Both the position numbers and the translations under genes were made by a program. DNA of 64,000 nucleotides from Nocardia alni (lineage in GTDB: Bacteria; Actinomycetota; Actinomycetes; Mycobacteriales; Mycobacteriaceae), in contig NZ_JAGPOX010000003.1 of the NCBI RefSeq assembly GCF_019038435.1, positions 113,669 to 177,668 on the forward strand, written 5' to 3'. Of the stretch, positions 17,517-28,815 are shown in pieces. Each line of letters starts with the position of its first letter. The first letter of the stretch is position 1. The notes under the pieces are model-generated. The model was not told where the DNA came from and searched no databases. It saw only the letters and a list, made by a program, of their open reading frames with translations.

Positions 17517-18460
17517 GCTCAGGCGGCGATGTGGCGCGGCTGTACCGCTCCGATGTGCGGGCCGCGCGGGTGCGGCTGGGGCGATGGGTGCGGCTGACGC
17601 CGGTATTCCATACCGAGGTGGACGGCCCGCACGGGCCGGTCAAGGTGACCCTGAAACTCGAGCATCTGCAGCACGGCGGCACCTTCAAACTGCGCGGCAG
17701 TCTGAACGCGCTGCTGTCGGACAGCGCGGACAAACGCCCGGTGATCATCGCCTCGGGCGGTAACGCGGGTATCGCGGCGGCGCTGGCCTGCGCCATTCAG
17801 GGCCGGCCGTGCACGGCGGTGGTGCCGGAGTCGGCGCCGCATACGAAGATCGCCGCGATGTGGGGATACGGCGCCGAAGTGCTCTGGCACGGAACGACAT
17901 ACGCCGACGCGCACCGCTACGCCGACGAGTTGGCCGCCGAGCGCGGCGCGGTCCAGTTGCACGCGTACGACCTGCCCGCCATCGTGGCCGGCGCGGGGAC
18001 GGTGGGTCTGGAGATCGAACGGCAGGTCCGCGGCCGCCAGCCGGTGCTGGTGGCGGTCGGCGGGGGTGGGCTGGCGGCCGGGATCGCCGCCGCCCTCGGC
18101 CCGCGTGGACGCGTGATCGGAGTCGAGCCCAAGGGCGCGCCCACGCTGCACGCCGCGCTGGCCGCGGGACGTCCCGTCGATGTCGCGATCGACAGTATCG
18201 CCGCGGATGCCTTGGGCGCCACCAGGATCGGTGTGATCGCGATGGAGATCGCGCGGCGCTACGCGATTCGGTCGGTCGTGGTCACCGACGATGCGATCGC
18301 GATGGCGCGGGAATATCTGTGGCGGGAGTTCCGGATCGTGGTGGAGGCGGCGGGCGCGGTGGCGCTGGCCGCGATCCAGAGTGGCGCATATGTGCCAGAG
18401 CCGGGGGAGCGCCCGGTGATCGTGTTGTGCGGGGCGAATACGGATCTGACTTCGCTATAG
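17513..18460 (+). CDS. PLP-dependent serine/threonine dehydratase-like protein
   Basis: A 315-residue fold-type II PLP enzyme. The Schiff-base Lys is in GGTFKLRGS (residue about 59), the substrate Ser/Asn loop is ASGGNAGIAAALA, and the phosphate-binding Gly loop is VGGGGLAAGI. No regulatory ACT domain, so a catabolic-type threonine/serine ammonia-lyase is likely. Start TTG 17513 sits in a TTGA overlap with the CopD-CtaG stop and has AGGAGCGG upstream, indicating translational coupling; no functional link to copper is evident. Confidence 0.85.
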   Translation: MSSGGDVARLYRSDVRAARVRLGRWVRLTPVFHTEVDGPHGPVKVTLKLEHLQHGGTFKLRGSLNALLSDSADKRPVIIASGGNAGIAAALACAIQGRPCTAVVPESAPHTKIAAMWGYGAEVLWHGTTYADAHRYADELAAERGAVQLHAYDLPAIVAGAGTVGLEIERQVRGRQPVLVAVGGGGLAAGIAAALGPRGRVIGVEPKGAPTLHAALAAGRPVDVAIDSIAADALGATRIGVIAMEIARRYAIRSVVVTDDAIAMAREYLWREFRIVVEAAGAVALAAIQSGAYVPEPGERPVIVLCGANTDLTSL

Positions 18461-18626
18461 CGTGTCGACGGTGAGTCGGGCCAATCTATCCACAGGTCGG
18501 CGGTTATCCCCAAATTCGGTTCGGCGGTGGCGAATCGGGCGCGGACCGGCAAAGCTGGGAGATGTCCTCGGACCGGGAGAGCAGCGGCCGGGGCAAGGGG
18601 TTGTCGAATCATCAAGGGGTGGAACG

Positions 18627-19082
18627 ATGTACGAGGTATTTACGGCCCTGGTCGGCACCGTTGTCACGCATCCGGTCCGGCGCAGCTTGTCGAACGGTGA
18701 GCAGTTGGTGACGTTCCGGATGGCCAGTAACGCGCGCCGACGCGTCCAGGACAGCGGTGAATGGGTGGACAACGGGAACCTGTTCGTCACGATCAGCTGC
18801 TGGCGCCGGCTGGTCGAGGGTGTCGACGCCGCGCTGCGCCTGGGCGACCCGATCATCGCCTACGGGCAGTTGCGCACGAGCGAGTATCGCGGCAAGGACG
18901 GGGGCTCACGGCAGGATCTGGAGATGCGCGCCACCGCGGTGGGCCCGGATCTCGGCCGCTGCTCCGCGACGCTGAACCGGGGCAACCGGAACTCACCCGA
19001 GTCCCCGGACGTTCACGCTACGACCGTACGAGCTAGTGCAGGGGAACCGTCGGCAGACCATGCGGCCGCGCCACCGTTGTGA
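18627..19082 (+). CDS. Single-stranded DNA-binding protein paralogue
   Basis: A 151-residue protein with an N-terminal OB-fold SSB domain: MYEVFTALVGTVVTHPVRR, VTFRMASNARRR, NLFVTISCWRRL and PIIAYGQLRT. The C-terminal tail lacks the acidic DDDIPF-type tip of the essential SSB, so this is an accessory SSB like Rv2478c of M. tuberculosis, which also neighbours ettA. AAGGGG precedes ATG 18627. Confidence 0.85.
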   Translation: MYEVFTALVGTVVTHPVRRSLSNGEQLVTFRMASNARRRVQDSGEWVDNGNLFVTISCWRRLVEGVDAALRLGDPIIAYGQLRTSEYRGKDGGSRQDLEMRATAVGPDLGRCSATLNRGNRNSPESPDVHATTVRASAGEPSADHAAAPPL

Positions 19083-19340
19083 CGGATGCTCGTGGGGACA
19101 GACGGTGGGGCAACGCGACCGGATAGACGTCCGCCGGATTCTCTGTGGCTGGACTCGTTGTTCGTCGGCGATTTTCCGCAGGTGTCAGGGGGCTGTCCCG
19201 ACGATCGCAAGAGGCCGGACGGCGCCGTCACAGGCGATGACGTGGGCCATTGTCGACTTGGTCTGAAATCGCCCGCCTAGCTGGGCAGACTCGCTGGCCC
19301 GGGTACGCTGCGTCCGTTGGAAACCACTAGGGTGAGGGAT

Positions 19341-21017
<1,677 letters not shown>

Positions 21018-21308
21018 TACCGATTGGTACCGACTGACCGGCACGGCTACCGCGTGGTGACAATCTGACGAACGTGTGATTCGACACATTCGAGTTTGAT
21101 CGCCAAATTACCGTCGGGGCAACGTCTATCGGGTTTTCCCTGGACGTGCGGTCGTGATTGGGTGAGGTGGTGTCAACCGGGCTGTTCGGAAGGCTGGGCG
21201 TCGTCCCAGCATTGGAGGTATTCCGCCTCCGATGCGCGCGGCGCCCAGCTACCCTCGACTCCGGCGTCACTTTGATACGGAACTCGATCCGAGGAGTTGG
21301 CGAAGAAA

Positions 21309-24300
21309 ATGACGGTCTCGTCCGAATTGTCCAGTGTCGCGTGGGCTGAGGGTTTGCCGGAGTCGTTGCGGGATGAGCTCGCGGCACTCGAGGAGGCGTA
21401 CTTTCGACACGTCGATGCCGGCGATGTGGACAGTGCTCTTACCGGAAGCTCGAACCAGGTGTTCCATCGACATCTCGAGTTGGGCATGCAGCGTCGCGCC
21501 GGGGAGCGACGAATACGTGTGTACCACCCGGACGACAGCGCCGGACTCGGCGCGGCGGTACAGCTGGTCACCGACGACATGCCGCTGCTGGTCGAGTCGG
21601 TCACGGCGGCGCTGACCCGGATGGGGGTCAGCATCACCGAGGTGATCCACCCGATCTTCGAGGTCATTCGCGACGCGGATGGGCGCCTGGAATCCGCTGC
21701 CGCGCACGAGGTGGACGGCAACGGGGTGTCCGGGCTGCGCGAATCGTGGATGCATGTGCAACTGCACCCCTCGATCAGCCAGGAACTGCTGCAGCGGATC
21801 GAGGATTCGATTCCCGACGTGCTCACCGACGTGCGACAGGTCATCGGCGATACCGAGGCCATGCGTACGGTGCAGGACACGCTGGCCCACACGCTGAGCC
21901 TGTCGGCCAAGGACGATACGGCGCCGTTCTCCGCGACCGATCTGGTCGACTGTGCGAACCTGCTGCGCTGGCTGAGCGCCGGGAACTTCACGGTTCTGGG
22001 CTACGCCCGCTACGAGCGCACCGCCGGCGAGTCGAAATCCGTTGTGGTGCCGGACAGTTGCCTCGGCGTACTGCGCCCGGACCTGGGCACCGACTTCCAT
22101 GTCCCGGTCAACGGCGGCAATCAGCCGCTGCTGTTGCTGACCCAGGGCCTGGTCCCCGCGACCGTGCACCGCTCGGTCTACCCCTACTTCATCGGCGTCG
22201 CCGATTTCGACGACACCGGCGCCGTGATCGGCAAACACGTGTTCATCGGCGTGTTCACCGTCAGCGCCCTGCACGCGAACGTGCTGGACATTCCGGTGAT
22301 CGAGCGCCGTGTACGGTCGGTCATCGAGGCCTGCGGATTCGATCTGGATTCGTATTCCGGCCAGGGCATGCTCGAGGTGATCCAGTCCTTCCCGCGCAGT
22401 GAGCTGTTCTCCTCGGACGTGGACACGATGCGCCGCACGGCCAGCGCCGTGGCCAACGTCGGCATGCGCAGGCAGGTGCGGCTGTTCCTGCGCTCGGACT
22501 CCTTCGGGCGATTCGTGGCCTGCCAGGTCTATCTGCCGCGCGACCGCTACACCACCGCCGCGCGGTTGCACATGCAGGACATCCTGGTGCGCGAGTTCGG
22601 CGGTGTCTCCATCGACTATTCGGCACGCGTCTCCGAGAACGAGCTGGCCAGCCTGTATTGCACGGTGCGCCTGGAGCCCGGCACTCCGGTGGACACCTCG
22701 GAGGAGAACCGGCTGCGTATCCAGGAGTTGCTGGTTCGCGCCAGCCACACTTGGGACGACGATCTGCGCGAGGAGGTCGCCGCCTCCACGATCCTGGATC
22801 CCGCTGTGCTGCAACGGTATTCCAAGGCGCTGCCCGAGGCGTACAAGGAGGATTTCGAGCCCGCTCGCGCGCTGGACGATATCGTCCGGCTCGAGCACCT
22901 GGACGCCGACAGCATCGATCAGCACCTGTATCGACGGCTCGAATCCGCGCCCGGCTCCTGGCGTTTCACTCTCTATGTCGGCTGCGGCATCTCGCTGAGC
23001 CAGGTGCTGCCGCTGCTGCAGAGCCTGGGTGTGGAGGTCGTCGACGAGCGCCCGTACAAGCTCACGTTCGAGGACGACCGCTGCGGCTGGATCTACGACT
23101 TCGGCCTGCAGGCCCCGCCCGATCTGCTGCGGCTGTCGCTGGACCGCGACATGGACGCCGAGTTGGTCGAGACGGCCCACCGGCTCGACGTGCTCGATGC
23201 TCGGGAACGCGGTCTGCGCGATCGGTTCACCGAGGCATTCGACGCGCTGTGGTATGGCCGCGCCGAGGCCGACGGGCTGAACGAACTCGTTCTGCGTGCT
23301 GGGCTGGGCTGGCGCTCGGTCTCGATCCTGCGGGCGTACTCGAAGTACCTGCAGCAGGCCGACTTCCCCTACAGCCAGGCCAATATCGCTCGCGTGCTGC
23401 TGGCGGCGCCCGACGCCGCCCAGCTGTTCGTGCAGCTGTTCGAGGCGATGTTCGATCCGGACTCGGCCTCGCAGGAGGTCGCGGCCGAACTCGAGACCGC
23501 GGCCGCCGAGCGGATCAACGAGGTGGTCAGCCTGGATGCCGACCGCATCCTGCGCGCCATCCTGAGCCTGATCAAGGCCACGCTGCGGACCAACTTCTAC
23601 CGCACCGACGACAACGGTGACCCGCGCGCCTACCTGTCGATCAAGGTGGAACCCCGCGAGATCGCCGAATTGCCCAAGCCCAAGCCGCGATACGAGATCT
23701 TCGTGTACTCGCCGCGGGTGGAGGGTGTGCACCTGCGCTTCGGCCCCGTCGCGCGCGGCGGGCTGCGCTGGTCCGACCGCCTGGAGGACTTCCGGACCGA
23801 GATCCTGGGCCTGGTCAAGGCGCAGGCGGTCAAGAACGCGGTGATCGTGCCGGTGGGTGCGAAGGGCGGATTCGTGGTCAAGCGCCCGCCCGCCGCGTCC
23901 GGGGATCCGGTCATGGATCGGCAGGCGCTGCAGGCCGAGGGCGTGGCGTGCTACCGCACCTTCATCTCCGGTCTGCTGGATGTGACCGACAACGTGGATC
24001 ACGCGTCGGGCGAGGTGATTCCGCCCGCGCGGGTGGTGCGCCGCGACGGTGACGACACCTATCTGGTGGTGGCCGCCGACAAAGGCACCGCGACGTTCTC
24101 CGATATCGCGAATGACGTGGCGCAGAGCTACGGGTTCTGGCTCGGCGACGCCTTCGCCTCCGGCGGTTCGGCCGGATACGACCACAAGACGATGGGCATC
24201 ACCGCCAAGGGCGCCTGGGAGAGCGTCAAGCGGCACTTCGCCGAAATGGATGTCGACACCCAGTCCCAGGACTTCACGGTCGTCGGCGTCGGCGATATGT

Positions 24301-26180
24301 CGGGCGACGTGTTCGGCAACGGCATGCTGCTCTCGCGGCATATCCGGCTGGTCGCCGCGTTCGATCACCGGCACATCTTCCTGGATCCGAATCCCGATGC
24401 GGCACGGTCGTTCACCGAGCGGGAGCGGATGTTCGCACTGCCGCGCTCGTCCTGGGCCGACTACGACACATCGCTGATCAGCGAGGGTGGTGGCGTCTGG
24501 GATCGCACGGTCAAGTCGGTGCCGATCAGCGCCCAGGCCCGCGCCGCGCTGGGTCTGGCCGACGGTGTCACCTCGCTGTCGCCGCCGGAGTTGATGCGGG
24601 CGATCCTGCTGTCCCCGGTGGATCTGCTGTGGAACGGCGGCATCGGCACGTACGTCAAGGCAGGCTCGGAGTCGAATGGGGACGTGGGCGACAAGGCCAA
24701 CGACGCGATCCGGGTGAACGCGAATGCCATGCGGGTCAAGGTGATCGGCGAGGGCGGTAACCTCGGCGCGACTGCCCTGGGCCGGATCGAGTTCTGCGCC
24801 AACGGCGGCAAGATGAACACCGACGCCCTGGACAATTCCGCGGGTGTGGACTGCTCCGACCACGAGGTCAACATCAAGGTCCTGCTCGACGGCGTCATCA
24901 CCGCCGGTGAGCTGCCAGCCGTGGACCGCAACCCGCTGCTGGCATCGATGACCGACGACGTGTCCTCGATGGTGTTGGCCGACAACGTATCCCAGAACTT
25001 CCTGATGGGCATGTCCCGCACCGAGGCGCCGCGCATGCTGAATGTGCACATGCGTGTCATCGAGGATCTGGAGGTTCGCCGGGGCCTGGACCGCGAACTG
25101 GAGGCGCTGCCGACGGAGCCGGAGATGAAGCGGCGCATGGAGGCCGGGCGCGGACTCACCTCGCCCGAACTGGCCAATCTCATGGCGCACGTGAAGCTCT
25201 CGCTCAAGGCCGATCTGCTCGAGACCGACCTGCCCGACAGCCCGTACTTCTCCGCGCGGCTGCCGCAGTACTTCCCGGCGCCGCTGCGCGAGCGGTTCGC
25301 CCCGGCCATCAAGCGGCACCGGCTGCGCAGCGAGATCGTCACCACGATGCTGGTGAACGAGATGGTCGACTACGGCGGTATCACCTACGCGCACCGGCTC
25401 AACGAGGAGATCGGCGCCAACGCGACCGATTCGGCGCGCGCGTTCGCCGCGGCCGTGCAGATCTTCGACCTGCACTCGGTGTGGGAGCGCATCCGCGGCG
25501 CGGACATCTCGGTCGCGGTGAAGGACGAACTCGAACTGGAGACCAAGCGGACCCTGGACCGGGCCTCGCGCTGGCTGCTGAGCAACCGCCCCCAGCCCGT
25601 CGCGGTCGGCTCGGAGATCCACCGGTACAGCGACAAGGTGCGCGAGCTCGCCCCGAAGGTGCCGGGTTGGCTGCGCGGTCACCACATCGACACCCTCGAA
25701 CGGCAGTCGACCGAGCTGATCGGCCGCGGTACGTCGCAAGAGCTGGCGACCGAGGTCTACAACCTGCTGAATCTGTTCCCGCTGCTCGACGTGATCGACA
25801 TCGCCGATATCACCGAACGCGACGGCACCGAGGTGGGCGCGCTGTACTACGCGCTCAACGAACACCTCAAGATCGACTGGCTGCTGCAGGCGGTCAGCCA
25901 TCTCGAGCGCGGTGACCGCTGGCATGCATTGGCGCGGTTGGCGTTGCGCGACGATATGTACTCCTCGTTGCGTTCGCTCACCCTCGATGTGCTCTCGGGC
26001 GGTGATCCGGAGGAGACCGCCGAGGAGAAGATCGCGTACTGGGAGTCGACGAATCAGGCTCGCCTCGGCCGTGCGCGCGCGGCCCTGTCGGAACTGTTCG
26101 TCTCCGGCACCCACGACCTGGCCACGCTGTCGGTCGCAGCGCGTCAGGTTCGCAGCATGGTCGGTGGGTTGTCGAGTTGA
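21309..26180 (+). CDS. gdh: NAD-specific glutamate dehydrogenase, large class
   Basis: A 1623-residue GDH of the large (about 180-kDa subunit) class, matching the mycobacterial enzyme's length. It converts glutamate to 2-oxoglutarate plus ammonia with NAD. The N-terminal ACT-like regulatory region is followed by the catalytic core with GPVARGGLRWSDR, PVGAKGGFVVKRP (substrate Lys) and the Rossmann segment VVGVGDMSGDVFGNGM, then RLVAAFDHRHIFLDPNPD. ATG 21309 is chosen; TTG 21297 abuts the GAGGAG and is less likely. Mycobacterial GDH is controlled by GarA/PknG, a system not visible here. Confidence 0.96.
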   Translation: MTVSSELSSVAWAEGLPESLRDELAALEEAYFRHVDAGDVDSALTGSSNQVFHRHLELGMQRRAGERRIRVYHPDDSAGLGAAVQLVTDDMPLLVESVTAALTRMGVSITEVIHPIFEVIRDADGRLESAAAHEVDGNGVSGLRESWMHVQLHPSISQELLQRIEDSIPDVLTDVRQVIGDTEAMRTVQDTLAHTLSLSAKDDTAPFSATDLVDCANLLRWLSAGNFTVLGYARYERTAGESKSVVVPDSCLGVLRPDLGTDFHVPVNGGNQPLLLLTQGLVPATVHRSVYPYFIGVADFDDTGAVIGKHVFIGVFTVSALHANVLDIPVIERRVRSVIEACGFDLDSYSGQGMLEVIQSFPRSELFSSDVDTMRRTASAVANVGMRRQVRLFLRSDSFGRFVACQVYLPRDRYTTAARLHMQDILVREFGGVSIDYSARVSENELASLYCTVRLEPGTPVDTSEENRLRIQELLVRASHTWDDDLREEVAASTILDPAVLQRYSKALPEAYKEDFEPARALDDIVRLEHLDADSIDQHLYRRLESAPGSWRFTLYVGCGISLSQVLPLLQSLGVEVVDERPYKLTFEDDRCGWIYDFGLQAPPDLLRLSLDRDMDAELVETAHRLDVLDARERGLRDRFTEAFDALWYGRAEADGLNELVLRAGLGWRSVSILRAYSKYLQQADFPYSQANIARVLLAAPDAAQLFVQLFEAMFDPDSASQEVAAELETAAAERINEVVSLDADRILRAILSLIKATLRTNFYRTDDNGDPRAYLSIKVEPREIAELPKPKPRYEIFVYSPRVEGVHLRFGPVARGGLRWSDRLEDFRTEILGLVKAQAVKNAVIVPVGAKGGFVVKRPPAASGDPVMDRQALQAEGVACYRTFISGLLDVTDNVDHASGEVIPPARVVRRDGDDTYLVVAADKGTATFSDIANDVAQSYGFWLGDAFASGGSAGYDHKTMGITAKGAWESVKRHFAEMDVDTQSQDFTVVGVGDMSGDVFGNGMLLSRHIRLVAAFDHRHIFLDPNPDAARSFTERERMFALPRSSWADYDTSLISEGGGVWDRTVKSVPISAQARAALGLADGVTSLSPPELMRAILLSPVDLLWNGGIGTYVKAGSESNGDVGDKANDAIRVNANAMRVKVIGEGGNLGATALGRIEFCANGGKMNTDALDNSAGVDCSDHEVNIKVLLDGVITAGELPAVDRNPLLASMTDDVSSMVLADNVSQNFLMGMSRTEAPRMLNVHMRVIEDLEVRRGLDRELEALPTEPEMKRRMEAGRGLTSPELANLMAHVKLSLKADLLETDLPDSPYFSARLPQYFPAPLRERFAPAIKRHRLRSEIVTTMLVNEMVDYGGITYAHRLNEEIGANATDSARAFAAAVQIFDLHSVWERIRGADISVAVKDELELETKRTLDRASRWLLSNRPQPVAVGSEIHRYSDKVRELAPKVPGWLRGHHIDTLERQSTELIGRGTSQELATEVYNLLNLFPLLDVIDIADITERDGTEVGALYYALNEHLKIDWLLQAVSHLERGDRWHALARLALRDDMYSSLRSLTLDVLSGGDPEETAEEKIAYWESTNQARLGRARAALSELFVSGTHDLATLSVAARQVRSMVGGLSS

Positions 26181-26217
26181 GTGCGCTGGCAACCTCTCTT
26201 GCTCGGGCGGGTTGTCG
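26161..26217. repeat. Direct repeat copy 1 spanning gdh stop codon
   Basis: 57 bp covering the last gdh codons and 37 bp beyond; matches 26310-26366 with 4 substitutions. Confidence 0.85.
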
Positions 26218-26309
26218 GCTTGGCATGCTGTCGGCCGGAGTTGCTGGTCTTGGATACTGGTCGATCGGATACCTCTACGAAAAGGAAAGCTGTGCACTCG
26301 TCCGCCCAG

Positions 26310-26366
26310 TCGGTGGTTTGGCGAGTTGAGTGCGTTGGCGACCTCTCTTGCTCGGGCGGGTTGTCG
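26310..26366. repeat. Direct repeat copy 2 downstream of gdh
   Basis: 57-bp second copy, 53 of 57 identical to 26161-26217, offset by 149 bp. Indicates a local segmental duplication of the gdh 3' end. The remaining intergenic sequence to 26638 shows no gene. Confidence 0.85.
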
Positions 26367-26638
26367 AAAAGTCGTTGACTCGTCCGTAGAGCGGGACAAC
26401 TGACGGCCGGTTTGCGCGAATCGCCTGGTGAGGGTGAGCGATGAAACTCACTTTCACCGGGCGACTTCCGCTGTGGAACCCGTCTGAACCGGGACGATGA
26501 CGCATTCGGGTCAGCCGATCATGGCTCGGTGCTGCGGCCTGTTCGCTTGGTCCACGTCGGCCGACCGGCATACTGGATAACCGAATCGTGCCCGTGGCAT
26601 CTTCCGCGGTGGACGGCAACCAGAGCGGGAGGTATGGC

Positions 26639-27067
26639 GTGACGAGTGTCGATTCGCCTCGGCGTTTCCACACCAAGATCGGGGTGCGCTGGTCCGATAT
26701 GGACGTTTTCCAGCACATCAACCACGCCCGGATGGTGACCTTGCTGGAGGAGGCGCGCATCCCCTGGCTGTTCGAAGACGATCGACCGACGAAGAACCTG
26801 CGGGCCGGATGCGTCCTGGTCGATCTGCACGTTCAGTACAAGGGCCAACTGCGCCACGAGGACACCCCGCTGGACGTGTCGATGTGGATCGAGCGGCTGC
26901 GCGCGGTGGACTTCACCATCGGCTACGAGGTGCGCGCGTCGGGCACGGCGCAGGATTCGCCGGCGTCGGTGCTGGCCACTACGCAGATGGCCGCCTTCGA
27001 TATCGACACCCAGCGCCTGCGCCGACTGAGCGAGGCCGAGCGCGCCTACCTGTCCGAGTGGAAGTGA
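26639..27067 (+). CDS. Hotdog-fold acyl-CoA thioesterase (4HBT type)
   Basis: A 142-residue hotdog protein. The active-site segment VRWSDMDVFQHINHARMVTLLEEAR has the conserved Asp and the helix beginning HxNH, typical of 4-hydroxybenzoyl-CoA-type thioesterases. GTG 26639 is preferred because GGGAGG ends 6 nt upstream and the domain begins soon after. Corresponds in position to Rv2475c. Its stop overlaps the next start. Confidence 0.85.
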   Translation: MTSVDSPRRFHTKIGVRWSDMDVFQHINHARMVTLLEEARIPWLFEDDRPTKNLRAGCVLVDLHVQYKGQLRHEDTPLDVSMWIERLRAVDFTIGYEVRASGTAQDSPASVLATTQMAAFDIDTQRLRRLSEAERAYLSEWK

Positions 27068-27735
27068 TGCCCGGACAAGGGACACTCCAGGTCTCCGACC
27101 CCGCCGAACGGGAGAATCTGGCGACCTTCGTAGCGCGGGCGGTGCGCCTGGACCCGGCCGCCGTGATCCGCCTGCGCCGTCGCGGTGATCGATATGTATC
27201 GGCATGGGCCGCAACGGGTTTCGAGGCTCTCGCGGTGCGCACCGTCATCGCCGAACTCGGTGTCGAGGATGTCACCGCCGCGGGCGACGTGCTGCTGGCG
27301 GGATTGCACGATGCCGCGGCGAACGGCCGCATCGACCTCGGGTACTCGATGGATTCGGCTTGGCGCACCGCATTGCCTCCGGTGTCCGGTTTCGAGCACA
27401 TCGACGACGTCCCGGCCCGCACCCTGATCGAATTGGCCGAGCGCGGTGCGGAACTGGCCTCCGAACACGGCAGTGGCCACGGCCCCCCGGCCTCGCTGCT
27501 GGATCAGACGGTACTCACGGTCACCGGTGGCGGCGATTCGGTCGAGGTCCCGATGCGCGTCGTGTTCGCCCTGACCGCTATGGATTTCATCCCGCACGCG
27601 GGCGAGCGAGCCGAGTCTCGCCGCATCGCGCCGGAAGAGATCGTCCGCATCCGTGCCACACGCGCCTGGTTGCGCCTGGACGCGCGCTACGGCTCGGTCG
27701 CCCGCCGCCGCGGCCCCGCTCTGCTCGCCCGCTGA
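27067..27735 (+). CDS. Conserved actinobacterial protein of unknown function (Rv2474c-like)
   Basis: A 222-residue soluble protein with no recognised domain, starting MPGQGTLQVSDPAERENLATFVARAVRLDP. It is rich in Ala, Arg and Glu with no membrane segment. ATG overlaps the thioesterase TGA (TGATG), so the pair is cotranslated. The same gene pair follows gdh in mycobacteria, suggesting a conserved joint role, but no function can be given. Confidence 0.75.
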   Translation: MPGQGTLQVSDPAERENLATFVARAVRLDPAAVIRLRRRGDRYVSAWAATGFEALAVRTVIAELGVEDVTAAGDVLLAGLHDAAANGRIDLGYSMDSAWRTALPPVSGFEHIDDVPARTLIELAERGAELASEHGSGHGPPASLLDQTVLTVTGGGDSVEVPMRVVFALTAMDFIPHAGERAESRRIAPEEIVRIRATRAWLRLDARYGSVARRRGPALLAR

Positions 27736-27738
27736 GAC

Positions 27739-27760
27739 GATCGGAACGTCATATCCGATC
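27739..27760. terminator. Bidirectional hairpin between convergent genes
   Basis: GATCGGA (27739-27745) pairs with TCCGATC (27754-27760) across an 8-nt loop; it overlaps the last codons of the PAP2 gene and follows the Rv2474c-like stop. Confidence 0.45.
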
Positions 27761-28387
27761 GGCTGATGGCCGGGGTGCGGCGGTGAGCAGTGGGCGCAGG
27801 GGGCTCGCGGAAAGCCGGACGACGAGCGGGGTCGCGAAGCGGCGCAACAGGATCGCGGCGAAATAGCCGACGATGACGCCGACCAGCACACCCGCTGCGA
27901 CATCGTGCGGGTAGTGCGCGCCGACGTACATGCGCGAGAAGCCCATCACCGCCGCGGCGATCAGCGCCCAGATCCCCAGCGCCCGGCTGACCAGGAGCAG
28001 CGCCACCGCCATGGCGAAGACCACGACGGTGTGGTTGCTGGGGAACGAGTAGTCGCCGAGCGCGGGGCATTTCTCCAGGAGAAACGCGGTCGGGAAGCGG
28101 TAGCAGGGGCGTCGTTCGGCGACGACCAGTTTGATGGCGGAATTGACCACATAAGCGACGACCGCGACCACCGGTACGGCCAACGCGGACGTCATGGCCG
28201 CCGCGTCGCGACCCCGGGCCATCCACCAGCCGATGACGATGAACACCACGAACAGCCCGAATCCGACGGTGCCGTACGCACTCATCGGCGTGTTCAGCCA
28301 CGGCGTATCGCGCGCGAACCGGGTCATGTCGACGTACCAGGAGCCGTCGATGGTCGATGCGTCCAAGCTCAGCGTCTCGGTGGTCAT
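27749..28387 (-). CDS. PAP2 superfamily phosphatase
   Basis: A 212-residue integral membrane PAP2 phosphatase with about six helices. The three catalytic motifs are present: KLVVAERRP, PSNHT (PSGH variant with Asn) and SRMYVGAHYPHDV. Likely a lipid phosphate phosphatase, for example for undecaprenyl pyrophosphate, phosphatidic acid or prenyl phosphates. Convergent with the Rv2474c-like gene. Confidence 0.88.
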   Translation of the reverse strand: MTTETLSLDASTIDGSWYVDMTRFARDTPWLNTPMSAYGTVGFGLFVVFIVIGWWMARGRDAAAMTSALAVPVVAVVAYVVNSAIKLVVAERRPCYRFPTAFLLEKCPALGDYSFPSNHTVVVFAMAVALLLVSRALGIWALIAAAVMGFSRMYVGAHYPHDVAAGVLVGVIVGYFAAILLRRFATPLVVRLSASPLRPLLTAAPRPSADRI

Positions 28388-28500
28388 ATCCTCGGTTTCG
28401 CGGTCGGGTGCGAGCGGATATCACCGCCCGCGCGATGGTCGGGCGGATCCTTCACGGTGGCATATTTCCGCTGAGAAATTACTGAGGTCGACCCGAGGGC

Positions 28501-28815
28501 TCAGGCGAGGCCGAGCAGGCGCAGCAGGGCGGTGGTCGTCGCGGCCCCGATCGTGATCAGCACCAGCGGCATGCGCCGCCAGGCGAGGATCGTGGCGACG
28601 AGGACCCCGGCGGGCAATGCGAATCCGGCTTTGTGGCCCGCCGGGACGAGGGTGGTGACCGCCAGCGCGATCAGCAACACCACCGAGCCGACCTCCAGCA
28701 GCCTGGTCAGGCGCGGTGGGAAGGTGAGTCGTCGGCGCAATGTCGGCCCGGCGAACCGGAACGCATACGTCCCCGCGGCGAGCGTGATCGCTCCGGCGAT
28801 CAAGGACAGATTCAC
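28501..28815 (-). CDS. azlD: AzlD family branched-chain amino acid exporter subunit
   Basis: A 104-residue protein with about four hydrophobic segments (LIAGAITLAAGTYAFRFAGP, VVLLIALAVTTLVPAG). AzlD partners AzlC to export branched-chain amino acids or analogues. The GTG start 28815 has GGGAAGG 8 nt upstream and overlaps the azlC stop by 4 nt, as in known azlCD pairs. Confidence 0.85.
   Translation of the reverse strand: MNLSLIAGAITLAAGTYAFRFAGPTLRRRLTFPPRLTRLLEVGSVVLLIALAVTTLVPAGHKAGFALPAGVLVATILAWRRMPLVLITIGAATTTALLRLLGLA

Noticed and set aside
21173..21300. Small minus-strand coding region ending SEAEYLQCWDDAQPSEQPG
   Set aside because: The peptide looks protein-like but has no start codon or RBS before it runs into gdh antisense.
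21267..26399. A very long open frame antisense to gdh (about 1700 codons)
   Set aside because: It is the mirror of strong GC third-position bias in gdh, has no RBS or domain, and gdh has every expected motif.
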